NCBI GenBank assembly: GCA_020744225.1
Contig: JAGMWG010000023.1
Coordinates: forward strand, 248,001-312,000
Length of the DNA stretch: 64,000 nt
Source of the DNA: Paraphoma chrysanthemicola
Taxonomy: Eukaryota > Ascomycota > Dothideomycetes > Pleosporales > Phaeosphaeriaceae
Reading direction: 5' to 3'
Shown: positions 12,218 through 24,009 of the stretch, piece by piece
How the letters are laid out: every line of letters starts with the position of its first letter
Position numbering within the stretch: the stretch's first letter is position 1
The notes under the pieces: model-generated
Database searches by the model: none
Seen by the model: only the letters and a program-made list of their open reading frames with translations
What the model was told of the DNA's origin: nothing
Translations under genes and position numbers: made by a program

Positions 12218-13838
12218 ATGTATCGCTCTTCCACGGGCAATTTGGACTACTATGACGACCCGCCAGCACCTCCCCGTGGCGTCGGCGGCGGCGGCGGCGG
12301 TGGTGGTGGTGAACGATGGGATCGTGCCAGATTTGAGAGCATGAGAAGAGGAGGGCCCGCTCCAGGGCCTCCTCCACCACCACCCAGCGGCTTCGGTGGC
12401 GGCAGCCGCGGAGGACGAGATGGAGGCGGACGGGACGATTTCGACCACTATCGCTTCCAGGAGCATGACAAGGGCCCTGGCTATCACCGCGACGTCGATA
12501 TCCACGAGGACCGTTCCCGGCGCGGGCCGCCGGTGATGGAGAGGGAGCGTTTCCGCGAGGAGGATCGCTACAGCCAACCCGCACGTCGGAGACACGACAT
12601 CTTCGAAGAGCGCACGCCTTCTGAGGTAGCGAATCTGGCTCTTGCTCCATATCGTCGCAAGTCCGTCATCGACAAGGACATCAATATTGATATTGACATC
12701 AATTCGAGAGAAGTCCGCCCCGCTCGGCCAGCGAGACCACAGTACATGCGTCGACAGTCATCCCTCGACACATTTGACCGCCGACCACTCCCAAGGTACG
12801 GCGATGTTGAGCGAATCGAGAGAGAACAGGTCCATGAGTACCGCTTACCACCCAATGTTCCCATCCCACTTCCCATCCGCGAACGCCGCAGATCGCCACC
12901 TCGTCGTTTCCGCGATGAAGACGACTTCGAGGAGATCAGATACGACGAGCGCGATCGACGAGGCCGTGAGGAAGAAGCGTATCGCGAGGTCGAAGTACAT
13001 CGGGAGAAGAGCCGCGTCCGCAGGAGCAAGAGCGTCGCGAAGTCGACGCGCAGTTCTTCAATATCCAGCTTTGAGGAGATTCAGCCTGCTCGTGCCACAT
13101 TCGGCAAGAAAGGACGGACGCGGATGCCAAAGCGACTGGTCAAGAAACAAGCCGTCATCGAGCTCGGATATCCGTTTGAGGAAGAAGTGAGTAGTCACAC
13201 CATTTTACCTATATATTCGCTGACAAGCCTAGGACGACTTCATCGTTATTACTCGCGCCCTCGAAAAGGAGCACATCGACGAAGTCATCAAGGTCAGCGA
13301 GACCTACAAAGAAGGTGCGAAGCATTCCCACGCTCATTCTCCACAGTCTAATCCTCCTGTAGAAAAGGTGACCTACGTGTACGAAGACAACTCTGCGCCT
13401 CCACCACCTCCACCACCTGAGTCCGTTGCCCCGCCGCCGCCTCCATCGGTGATCCATAACCCCCCTCCGCCTCCAATGTCAGTGGCACCTCCGCCACCAC
13501 CGCAATCCGTTTACGCGACTTCGATACGCGCACCCTCTGAGCACGGGCACCACGACCACCACGAAGAATACGTGGAAATAGAGCGGTCCAACCACATGCA
13601 CGGGCCCGCAACAGCCTTTCTGCCCGAGGGCCGCACGCTGGTGCGCCGCGACGACCACTACCGGTCGGAGCGCGACATCAAGGAGGAGATCCGCATGCTG
13701 GAAGACGAGCGGCGCATGCTCAAGTACGAGCGCGATACCGACTACGAGATTATCGAGCGCCGGGACCCGAAGCGCGAAGTTATTCGCGTGGATAAGGATC
13801 GAAAGGGTAGGTTGGCCCTTGTTCGCTCGGCTCGTTAG
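12218..13838 (+). CDS. Charged Gly/Pro-rich protein with DUF8035-type domain
   Basis: Fungal protein of unknown function. The three exons are 12218-13186, 13233-13314 and 13363-13838, with introns of 46 and 48 nt; the product has 508 residues. After a short N-terminus comes a run of nine glycines, then PGPPPPPPSGFGGGSRGG, then a long arginine/glutamate-rich, probably disordered stretch. The conserved core lies near residues 300-350 (RMPKRLVKKQAVIELGYPFEEE, continuing DDFIVITRALEKEHIDEVI across the first intron), which matches what I know as the DUF8035 region of filamentous fungi. A second proline-rich block follows (SVAPPPPPS and similar, three to four repeats), then a His/Glu-rich and coiled-coil-like charged tail. 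The ATG at 12218 (MYRSSTGNLDYYDDP) is chosen as start; the frame is open upstream but that part looks like leader sequence. Confidence 0.8.
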
Positions 13839-14269
13839 GACGATTTGTGTTGATTATTGGATAGTGAGACGGGATCGGCCGAATCCGAAGCTTGTGGCGG
13901 CCATGATGTCGACCCTGACTTGAGGGTGAATGGTGGTTCGAGCGTTTGTTGCACAATTTGTTGCAAGGACGGCGACGGAATTAGTCGTGGAGCAGAATGA
14001 CGGGATACGTCAAAGCAAGATTTGGGAGGACTACTCTTCTTTACGATTAACGGCTGGATATTTGATCATGATTATGCTTCTTCGTATCAATTTTCTTTAG
14101 GGAATTGTACTGCTTCTGGCGCAGATATACAGGCATACCAAACGCCCATCAAGTGGTCCTAAATGATTATCACGATTTCCCAATTTCTGCGAACATCCTA
14201 TGACACTTCTCCCACATGCGCTCAAAAGACTCTTCCACATCACCAAATGCTTATGGCGGCTCCAATTGC
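13839..14269. other. Intergenic, convergent gene ends
   Basis: 431 bp between the 3' ends of two convergent genes. It is moderately AT-rich and has no coding signal; it presumably holds both 3' UTRs. Confidence 0.45.
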
Positions 14270-15347
14270 TCACGTCGACTTCTTAGCAACAGGAACCAAG
14301 CCCTTTTGTCTCGCAATCCACCCATCCAACCGCGCATAACAATCCAGCGTCATAAATACACCTGTTCGCACAGTTAGTAACTCACTTTTGAAACACCACT
14401 TCCCTTCTTCTTTCCCACTCCCAACCGGCCCAATCCACACCAAGTAATCAAAAAATCAGAACTCACCCAATACTAAATACCCGCCATACATCCCTCCCAA
14501 ACCCCCAAGTCCCTTCTGCTCAGGACTCAATTCCTCCCAACTCAGCATCTCGGCCAGACACACGAGCGTAGTCAGACTGCACTCGAGACCGAAGACTAGC
14601 AATGCGAGCGGGACGCGTGGGTCGTTGCGGAGCAGCGCGGGGATGGCCCAGACGGAGAGGGGCAGGTGGTATGTGAGTTCGAGGAAGGTTAGGGTGGGGA
14701 ACCATGGTGGTGGGTTGTAGAAGAAGCGGTCGCCGTAGGTGCTGATGTACCAGGTGCGGAGGGAGGACATCCAGAGGGGTTTGATTTGGATGGGGTAGTA
14801 GGCTGTTAGGTCGAAAGCTATCAATTTGTCAATATCACGGGTCTTTTTTCTTGTGCAATTGTAAGAAAACGGTGTTTGAGTCTGGTACCCAGCGTCCCTG
14901 AAAACTGCATGAAAAGTTGGAGAAATGGGAGTTGTAATGTCAAAGCAGTGGCCTTGGGGTCTGAGCAATGGTGGGCGCAGATTTCGCGGATACTCAAGAC
15001 TTGCAAGGTTCTGCTTGTCTGTGATGGCAATCGAAACAGAGAACACGGCCTCAATCAAAGCGAAAAGAGTGGGAGAGTAGAGAGAGCTCGGGGGTTATGA
15101 GAGGCCGTGTGTGGCATGAAATTTGACTCCATGAGTAGGCGCACAAGTTCCATCGAGGTGCACTTAGCCAGCACAACGATACCCTTATCTTTGGGGAGGA
15201 TCCCATTACACGTGGAGCGATGCGACTTGGGTTGGTGGAAATGCTGACGCAAAGAATACTGAACTTACCAAGCATCACTGGTATGTGAATGACGAAGAAG
15301 ACCAAGTAGACGAGGTCTCGCTTGCGTTGAAAGATAGGAACCGCCAT
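14270..15347 (-). CDS. TMEM97/EXPERA-family membrane protein
   Basis: Four-helix membrane protein of the EXPERA family (TMEM97/sigma-2 receptor, EBP relatives), whose members bind or isomerise sterols. The three exons are 15269-15347, 14467-14817 and 14270-14361; the introns are a long 451 nt (14818-15268) and 105 nt (14362-14466). The frame closes to 173 residues. Exon 1 encodes a basic N-terminus and the first helix ending in HIPVML. Exon 2 continues FDLTAYYPIQIKP, then TYGDRFFYNPPPWFPTLTFLEL, the typical family layout, and further helices. The last exon ends with a lysine-rich VAKKST tail, consistent with ER retention. The long first intron contains no obvious extra exon. Which EXPERA subfamily this belongs to cannot be decided by eye. 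Confidence 0.8.
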
Positions 15348-16474
15348 ATTGACACTCGTTTCGTGGTCTTGTTCGTGGATGCTATTGTTTGAAGTGTTGG
15401 TGGACAGGAGAAGTTGTTGACGATCAGGCCCGAAAAGGAAAAGCGCGTCAGCATTGTGCGCAGGCTCTCAAGTAGCAGAAAACGTCACGGGTTAAATTCG
15501 CATCTATGTTAATGTGCGACATATCTCAATATGAGCTTAAGCGTAAAAGCATGGCTAATAATGAGCTGGAGCGCGAAAGGCAAAGTTGAAAGCCCTTCTA
15601 CATCCACTCGAATCAATAGTGAATGTCGTCTGGTCGTTGTCGCAGTTTCTCCTGCCACATGCGGGGCGGGGCTTCGCATCATCTCCAGGTATCGCCCATG
15701 TACTCCAAGGGAGTCGGGGCGTGCTTTCTCATTCTCCCAAGATAAGTATAGCGTGGTGCAGCGCTTACGGTCGCCATCGGAGAAGATATCTTGCAGCCCC
15801 GTGGTCAGCTTCAATGGCTCACCATGACTTGCACAACAATAACCCAAGGACATTCCCCTAGATATTCTTTGCTCCTTCCATCTTGCATAAAAATGCAGCG
15901 GCAAATCACAATTTGAATTGACAAGTATTAAATGTCTCTAAATTTGTGGATCTTAATGAACGAGTTCTACGTAGGGCTGCCTCTAAGTTATGGCGAGCAA
16001 TTCAGCCTGAACAGTTCCATGGCGAAAGCTTAGCACTCATGGCCATGAACCTACAGCGACAGCATGCTTCCGCACTAAGACCTGCACTGCGTTATCACAT
16101 GATGGATACACCGATATCTACTTGAATCTTCCAGTAAGATCTGTTCAAGTCGAGCACTTATTCCTTCGGCACTTTCCCCGCCTCACGCCTAGAGAGTGTT
16201 GGCTCTTGGATTGCTTACACGGGTGAACATCTACCGACAATCGCGCCAACTACACAAGCCTTGTAACCATGTGCGGGACAAATGCCAATACTATCCCCAC
16301 CGCCAAGATGACATCGGATCCTCTGCACCGGCATGCTGGGTAATGTGGGCAGGCGGAGCATGTTAGATACAAGTATTCGCCGGCACCCGGAAATGCTGGT
16401 CAAGAGTTGCTATTACTTATTGGGCACACATTTCGCTACCTTGAACCAAAACACTTTATAATTTTCTCTCCATC
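15348..16474. other. Divergent upstream region, EXPERA gene / sugar transporter
   Basis: 1.1 kb between divergent start codons. It contains several short unsupported open frames (for example 15509-15904, minus). The last 60 bp before the transporter are AT-rich (ACTTTATAATTTTC near 16451), which could be a TATA-like element. Nothing else is recognisable. Confidence 0.45.
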
Positions 16475-18328
16475 ATGGCTGGAGGCGGTGCAGGCTCTGC
16501 GGGCTTCGATGCCGGTGTGTATGCTCCTGATGCGTGCGAAATGCTTTTAATGACTAAAATTTCCATCAGCTTTGCAACGAAGGCAAGCCCTCATGGGCGC
16601 AAGTGGCCCTAGGGCCTTGTACAAGAACTTCAAAGTGTTTCGTATAGCTTTATTCGCATGCCTAGGAGGTGTGCTCTATGGATACAACCAGGGCATGTTT
16701 TCTGGCATTCTCGCCATGCCTTCATTCGGCGCCCAAACCGATGGCTATATCGACAATCCGACACAGAAGGGCTGGCTTACAGCCATCCTGGAGCTTGGCG
16801 CATGGTTTGGAGCAATCATGTCTGGCTTCGTCGCCGAGGTTGCATCGCGCAAATATGGCATTCTAATCGCTTCTGCGGTATTCATCGTTGGAGTTGTGGT
16901 CCAAATCACAGCCATCGCCGGCGGACATAACGAGATCCTTGCTGGTCGCTTCATCACGTCAGTATGGCATGGTCTTGCTGCTACAAGTACTAATTAATTG
17001 CAGTGGTATCGGCGTTGGTAGCCTTTCGGTCATCGTACCTATGTACAACAGCGAATGCGCTCCACCGTAAGAATCTCAAACGTTTGCAAATCCAACCCAT
17101 CCTAACTATCAGCAGAGAGGTTCGCGGCGCACTTGTTGCGCTCCAACAGCTGGCTATCACATTTGGCATTATGATCTCGTTCTGGATCAACTATGGTACC
17201 AACTATATTGGCGGAACCACACTCGAAACACAGTCGAACGCAGCCTGGCTTGTGCCCATCTGTCTTCAGTTAATTCCAGCTTTCGTGCTACTGGTCGGCA
17301 TGATATGGATGCCGTTCAGCCCGCGCTGGTTGATGCACCATGATCGCGAACAAGAGGCCAGAAAGAACCTCGCTCACCTTCGAGACCTTCCAGAAGATCA
17401 CGAGCTCATCGAGCTTGAGTTCCTCGAGATCAAAGCTCAGTCCCTCTTCGAGAAGCGCAGTATCGCCGAAGCCTTCCCGCATCTCCGGGAGCAAACAGCC
17501 TGGAACATTCTCAAACTCCAATTTGTCGCCATAGGCGCCCTTTTCAAGACAAAAGCCATGTTCAAACGCGTCGTCGTTGCCACCGTAACCATGTTCTTCC
17601 AACAGTGGTCCGGTATCAATGCCGTCCTCTACTACGCGCCCCAGATTTTCGCTCAGCTCGGTCTGACCGGCAATACCACATCGCTTCTCGCAACTGGCGT
17701 CGTTGGGATCGTTATGTTCCTCGCTACGATACCAGCGGTGCTGTACATTGATCGCGTAGGTCGCAAGCCCGTTCTCGCCATCGGCGCCCTGGGCATGGGC
17801 TTTTCGCACCTTGTCATCGCCATCATCCTCGCCAAAAATATCGGCCGCTTCGCTGAAGAAAAAGCAGCTGGTTGGGCCGCCGTAGTAATGGTCTGGTTGT
17901 TCGTCATACACTTTGGATACTCCTGGGGTCCGTGCGCGTGGATTCTGATTGCTGAGATATGGCCATTGTCGACACGCCCGTACGGCACCGCGCTCGGAGG
18001 CAGCTCAAACTGGCTCAATAATTTCATCATAGGGCAGATTACTCCTGATCTCCTTGAAAGAATCACCTACGGTACTTATATCCTCTTCGGTCTCCTGATT
18101 ATCCTTGGCGCAGCGTTTATCTGGTTCTTCGTTCCCGAGACGAAACGTCTGACGCTCGAGGAAATGGACACGATTTTCGGTGCAGATAGTACGAGCCAGA
18201 AAGATCTTGAGAGAATGCGCGAGATCAATCATGAGATTGGATTGGCGGCTTTGGCTGGTGACGCAGGAGTCGTGGAGGGTGAATTTGTGGTCGGTGAGAA
18301 GGGGGAGAAGAGGGAGATTGAAGTGTAA
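16475..18328 (+). CDS. MFS sugar transporter (sugar porter family)
   Basis: Twelve-helix plasma-membrane transporter of the fungal sugar porter family, expected to move hexoses or related sugars with protons. The four exons are 16475-16514, 16570-16957, 17004-17066 and 17116-18328, with introns of 55, 46 and 49 nt; the product has 567 residues, typical for the family. Diagnostic motifs are GGVLYGYNQGMFSGIL in helix 1, PMYNSECAPPEVRGALVALQQ after helix 4 (assembled across the third intron), FSPRWLMHHDREQEA, FFQQWSGINAVLYYAP in helix 7, DRVGRKP, and the terminal PETKRLTLEEMDTIFG. The substrate cannot be assigned from sequence alone. It stands at the edge of the AT-rich accessory block, with 1.9 kb of sparse DNA downstream. 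Confidence 0.93.
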
Positions 18329-20215
18329 AGTTGGTATGAGATGAGATGAATTGGAGTGACAAGAGCTGTGAACTGGGATCAATAACGATGTACGCACATA
18401 TTGTTGTATCAAGACCTGCTTCTAGCCGCTTGGCGGTAGTACCCGAGTTGAGGAATAGATTGTGCATCATCAGCGGCTGCGTGCCGCTCACACTACACAT
18501 CAATGTTGCTGTATGCCCCATGATATTGATAGCGAGATTGGCTTGTGTACGAGAAAGCAAGAACAATATCGTGAGCGAAAGATATGCCCGCCTTTTTCGT
18601 CTCAGCACAGACTTTCACCTTTCGTACATGTATCTGGGCAAAATATATTCGATCTTTGCTCTCTGGCCAATTTATGAGGTCAACAGTTCCTTGAGGCTGT
18701 CACGTCCTTCTATAAGCATAGCAGAACACAGCTAGGTGATCAAATGCCTCCAAGCAGCTACAAGAATGATTTTCTAGTCACACCTGAATACCTCCAGCCT
18801 ATCTGACTAAAGGTACGTAGGGGCTGTCTTGGGCAACACTATGCTGAGTGTACAGCCGAATAAAAAAAGCACACTGCCGAATACATTTGGCAATTAACTA
18901 AATGCCTTTCTGGGAATAATTCTTCCAACCTCTGACTCATCATTCCGAACAATAAGCTCAGCCTGCACACTCCCGCTCCCAAGCACAACTGGTCTGCTTC
19001 GATAGCAAGGGATCATAAGTCTGCATGCATGTGCGTCCTGTAGCAGGACGATTTGTTTGGTTGGCGGTGCATATTGGCATGTAATAAGTCAGCCGCTCGT
19101 TAGGCTTGCATAACGTTAATTCAGGAAGCGAAACTATGCGTGGACGTGTGGTGCACTAAATTAGCCGCATTCAACCCGCAAAGCTTATCAGAGTTCTGCA
19201 TGTAGATAGGCTTTCGAACCACGCCTAGACCGATTAGCATTACGTAGCCTTGAATTCAATTTCCATTTCAGAGAAAGCTAATAGTAAGTTCTATAAATTA
19301 ATCTGTTTATATAAAGTAATTATTTAACAAAGAGGGAAGTTCTTCTACATAGCGTACTATAGACGAAATTTAGTATTACTATAACTCTAACTAGAGATAA
19401 AGTAGTAGTCTTATTCATTGATAATTTTATACTCGTAATGTTCTTATTATAGACTGAAGTCTTAGTATACCAAAAGATAATAAAGACCTAAGCTAATTTG
19501 TAGCTCTCTTTTTATCTCCTTAGACTACGAATTAGTTATAGCTTTAGAGTATATACTAGCTCTTAATTAATACAATAGCTCGCTACTAAAGCGTGTTAAG
19601 TAAATTGAATTAAGTACATCGCATTAACTGAATCTAGAAGTACCTAGACTAGAATGCACTTCTATCGTTATCTGCACAGGTTTACTGCACTCAAGAAACT
19701 CTAGTCAGACGTTTAGCGAAAAGGAATCGCAATTTGCTCCGCAGCCTTTGCGAAAACCGTGTGAAAACGCCTGTTAGCGCCATGGCACAAGGGCTGAAGC
19801 TAATCAGACCGTGAGCATCACACACGCTTAGATCAAAACAAAGTCTATTGCAACAGAGAGCTGAGGGTCCCACCGGAGCTAGTCGAGCGCAGTATGAGAT
19901 GAGCCTTGACTTGCAACTGTCAAGCCTTAGAAGTCTAGAGCTCGCCATCGAGTCCGTAACGGACATGTGCGCTTGAATGCCGCCAGGTCCAATCAGACTG
20001 CGCACACAACTGTTGGTGGACAGGAGCTGAGTCGAAGCTGATAGAATCAATAAGCCACCATTAACGGCAGAGATAGAGGGTGGGCTATCCTTACACAAAA
20101 GACAAAGGGCCTTGACCTCTTCCCGCTGAAAACATTCTTCAACCATCCGATCAGCTCCCACAGCTCCCTCACAGCACACTTCCCATTCGCTCTAATCATA
20201 TATATATGCGCAATC
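18329..20215. other. Gene-poor 1.9 kb beside the accessory block
   Basis: Holds the transporter 3' UTR, an AT-rich tract (see 19260-19660), and about 550 bp of more balanced sequence just upstream of the next gene. A minus-strand open frame at 19691-20179 shows no recognisable domain. A TATATATA run near 20198-20206 lies only about 10 bp before the next start codon. Confidence 0.5.
19260..19660. repeat. AT-rich, TA-rich tract (probable RIP relic, left)
   Basis: About 400 bp of strongly AT-rich sequence with many TA dinucleotides and almost no CG. Edges are gradual. This composition in an ascomycete is the usual footprint of repeat-induced point mutation acting on a transposon or other duplicated DNA. 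No open frame or terminal repeat survives, so the original element cannot be named. Confidence 0.6.
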
Positions 20216-23060
20216 ATGGTTGTAGGCGACACGACGTTTCTTGCTGCAGAGCGCGAGTCGCGAGCAAAGACATCTCTTGCTGCAGCCGATGGATACTTTG
20301 ACCAAGTGGTGGCAGTGTCGCAGCAAATGATCAACGTGGGCTTGCAGAAAATTTATGAAAAGAATCAAGAGGTTATGAGTGTCTTCGACGGCGTCAATAG
20401 TAAGTTGTGCTAGTGACCTGCGTAGGACACAACGCTTATATGTGGATGCTGTGGACAGATTACGGAAGCATCAGTGCAGAGATTGGCGCTTCGCAGATCA
20501 AAATTCCTGCCAACATTGCTGAGGCATTCAATGTTGTTTGGCTGTGGAATTTCACTTCAGGTACATTCACAGCTAATCTACCCAACGGCGAAGTCAAATC
20601 ATACGATGTTGCCGGATGGTCGGTAGCCGTGCTAGTCCCACTGAGTGAGTAGTATATCAGTTTCCATATCCACCTCAGTGTACGCTGAACAATTTTCCAC
20701 AGTCAGAACAGATCTGGCGCATGATGATAAGGATGACGAAGACACGAAGAAATGGAAAGAGGAGACTCGCAAGTGGATCGAAGACAACTTTGATGTTCCA
20801 GGTGATTATCGGCCCGAACAGCTGTACGCAAAGATGGCCTCTGCGCGGTGGAGCGATATTCGGTTCGATCGTGGATCGTTCACGATCAAGGGGAAGCCTG
20901 TTAATTGGGATTCTTGGTCAAAGATACCCGGCAATGCGGACATTGCAGACAGTTTCAAGATGATCATGGGCAAAATCTGCCGTGAAAGGGAAAAATCAGG
21001 TCTCACCTCTGCCGGGTTTAGTTTCACGATGGACCGGAGTATTCCACACGGTAAGCTGCGGCTTCATTTGTTCCGCTTAGCGGCCAAGAACCTTACAACC
21101 TAATCACAGCCTAGATCCAAACAGAGTCACCTACCCACCGAAACAACTGCAACACCAATCGTATCCCTACAAACTACCAACATCATCAGGAATGACCGAC
21201 CAGGCGTGGACGACAGGAATAGAGAGTCTCGATGATGAACCAGGGCCCCATAACTGTTTACTTTACTGTGAATTGGTCGACGACCGCACCTTTTCAGGTG
21301 CTCAAATTCCGTAAGTACGACTCGGGCGGCTTTCGAGTGTAGTTAGCTGACGAAAGAACGCATATAGGCATGTTGGTAATTTCACTACGGTGGGCGGTGC
21401 TGGTGGCACGCCCAAAGCCATCAACGGAACCTTTGCATTGAGCCACCAGCTTATCTTTGAGCGGTTCTTGCTTCCCCATCTCCAGGTTTTTGTGCAACAG
21501 TCACAAATATACCCAAATCAAGCCGTGTTTTGGAACGAGGGCAGAACAATCAGATCTTCGCTCAGCTACACCGTGGGAAGCTATCCAGACAAAGATCCGA
21601 ATAACGATCCACGCAACGAGATCTACAAATTCAAAAGAATTCCTCCCAAGGACGGCAAGTTGGCCTACTATGAAGCACACGTTGATGTAACTCAAGAGGG
21701 CCCACTTTTTGAGTCACGGGATCGCAATGAATGGACCAAGTTCTATGCCGAAGGTAAAGCCTATGAGACTTTTAGATGCCGGCCAAGCATTCGGTTAATT
21801 CCTGAATAGGTTCACCGACTGTCACCGTCAGTTGGGATGCGTATGGAAAATCAATTAAAGTTCGGGGCGAAACACATTATCGCAGTCACGGTACAACGGG
21901 GAGTACTCAAAATGTTGATCCAACCTTGCACCAGATTGTCCCGGCAAACTCTTGGTGGCAGTAAGTTCATTACTACAGCTTGTAACAGGTATGATTCCTG
22001 ACAGACGACTAGTGGGCATTATGAGATGACATGGAACATGAGTATATCTGTTGAACCCGACGGCGGTAGCCTCAAGATGGTTGCATCTCACGACCCTAAC
22101 TTCGTCAACATCATCGCCTACCCAGACGACCGGAACATCTGGGAGTGGGACAAGCCAGGCACTCATGACGAAATCAGGGACAGGATCCAATTTAATATGA
22201 ACACACAGCTGCAGCATTTCCAGAACGTTCTAAATGCTGGCTTCACTGATCAGCTCAAATTCACGTACCCCGGGTATGGTCAACTAAAATTTGGAGAGAC
22301 GTATTTCAACAACAATGGGGACCTCCTTGCAGTCATTGATTATGGAGAGTGAGTTTCACTTTAGTATTGACTATTCAGCAGATGTACCATCGTGCTGACT
22401 GGTGACAGTCTGCCGGCCGGGAAAGTGGTCATCTCTCGACCTCCAGTTGTTGGATCCGCCCCACCAAGTGGTGGGCAGCAAATTGAGTTGCCTGGGGGCA
22501 ACACACAACCTCCCAAACCCACTGGACCACGCTTGGCCTGGACCACTAACTCGCCACTGAAGGCATCGGTGAAGCCAGCTACAGCAGAGAAGGATGCTCA
22601 AATCGAGGTCCACATTACAGGCGAGAACACTGGCTCTACTCCTGCGTACTTCAGTGCCTTCGAAACCATGCTCGCTGGCCACAAAAACCCGACACAAGCA
22701 CTCTTCAACGTCCTGGAATTTGTCGCCGTTCCCGCCGACGCGAATGCTACAAACGTTCTGGTGAGTGCCAAAATCACACCACTACCAGCAAGCACTGCTC
22801 CCAAGGTCGCACCAACACTCGTTATGAGGAAGAAAAGTTCTCGTTCATATACGTGCGACGTCAGGATCGCAGCGGCAAATGGCCCGATCGTCGTGCCAGC
22901 GGGCGGCAAGATAGTCATCACAGCGAAGGGCATTAGCGGTGATGCTGATACGCCCGTCAACATGAGCATCCGCGAGATTTGGAGCGACAATTCAGGTGCC
23001 ATATCTACGGGCGATGAGGAAGGAGTTCTTGCGCCATTGGTTATCAAATTGATCAAGTAA
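20216..23060 (+). CDS. Eight-exon gene, protein of unknown function
   Basis: I do not recognise the family. Exons: 20216-20399, 20459-20644, 20703-21050, 21115-21310, 21368-21753, 21810-21960, 22013-22348, 22409-23060. The seven introns are 52-64 nt with good GT-AG ends, and the frame closes to 812 residues. There is no signal peptide or membrane helix. The N-terminus has an amphipathic helix (VSQQMINVGLQKIYEKNQ) followed by beta-rich sequence with many aromatic residues. A long middle region (about residues 240-595) alternates polar and hydrophobic residues as in beta-barrel or beta-sandwich folds. The last about 200 residues follow a Pro/Gly linker and look like an Ig-like beta-sandwich. 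The layout vaguely recalls lipid-binding TULIP-type proteins found beside Tc toxin genes in bacteria; this is a guess, not a homology claim. It lies between two AT-rich tracts, on the same strand as the TcA-like gene, yet has normal GC content. Confidence 0.75.
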
Positions 23061-23544
23061 CGATCTTAGATAATTTTCATTAGCAGTTATGAAGTCAAAT
23101 GCATAGGTATATCTGTTGATTCGATACATCTACAGACTGATTCTTGTCAGAAAGCATCTAGCCACCTATGTGACGTGTCGGCTCTGGAGGCATCTGGCTT
23201 ACCATCTACGAATTGCACTTTTTTCCGTAAGGTGAAAACATTCGAAAGCATACAGTCAGCTCAAGCGAGATGGCTGCGAAAGGTTGACCAATCATAGATC
23301 CCGGACGTGGTCAACGAAGAGTGCTGGTCTGTCGAACTTAGACAGGGATCTCACCGAGGTGACGAAACGCTGCAGGTGAACGGAGAACGCCTACATGCAA
23401 ATGCATGACCCCGCTTTCCAATTGTCCGTGCACCCTCAAGACATTGTTCAGGCAGCCACAACGATGCTCTTCTCCGCAGATTGTATTCAGCTCTAAAGAC
23501 AATCCACACTTAGTCCCGCAATAATGCCGCAGTCATTGGCCAAG

Positions 23545-23823
23545 TAGTACCAGCCGGCTAGGACACAACAGCTGTAAGTCGCATCTCGCCCAACTCAAGC
23601 GTTAGTAAAAGCAAAACTTTCGAGTAGTATTACTACTTTTAGTAGTGAGTTGGAAGATTGTGGCAAGCTGAGCTCTTGCTCAAGCTGCATGCCGTTCCAA
23701 GTACGCACTCAGTCGCGGAATGGTCCCCAGCCGGCTTTGATTCAACAGCTGAAAAGCGCACATCGCTTGACTTGATCGGCAAACGTTTGCGAGCTGAGCT
23801 CTCCATTAGGTGCATGCCGCTTC
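23545..23823. repeat. Diverged tandem duplication, two copies
   Basis: Two successive stretches (about 23545-23698 and 23722-23823) share the ordered blocks CCAGCCGGCT, CAACAGCTG, a CGCAYMTCGC-like block, GCTGAGCTCT and GCATGCCG. The first copy carries about 50 extra bases (around 23600-23655) containing near-palindromic AGTAGTA/TTACTACT sequence. They are about 175 bp apart, too diverged for a recent duplication. Confidence 0.5.
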
Positions 23824-24009
23824 ATGTGCTGTAGAGCCGAAGGGACTAATATTGGAAGCGCACCACGCACTTGAGAGTCTAGAACTGCACATCTACGTCT
23901 CAGCTCAATTCATCATGCAGAGCAACAGGGGAAGGTGATTTGGTTCATGAAGCTCGTGTCTAGCACTCGCACTATGCAGCATAATGCAGACTCTGAGAAT
24001 GGTTAGCAG

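Noticed and set aside
20216..23060. Several small genes or a pseudogene
   Set aside because: Seven GT-AG introns of uniform size close into a single 812-residue frame without stops or shifts.
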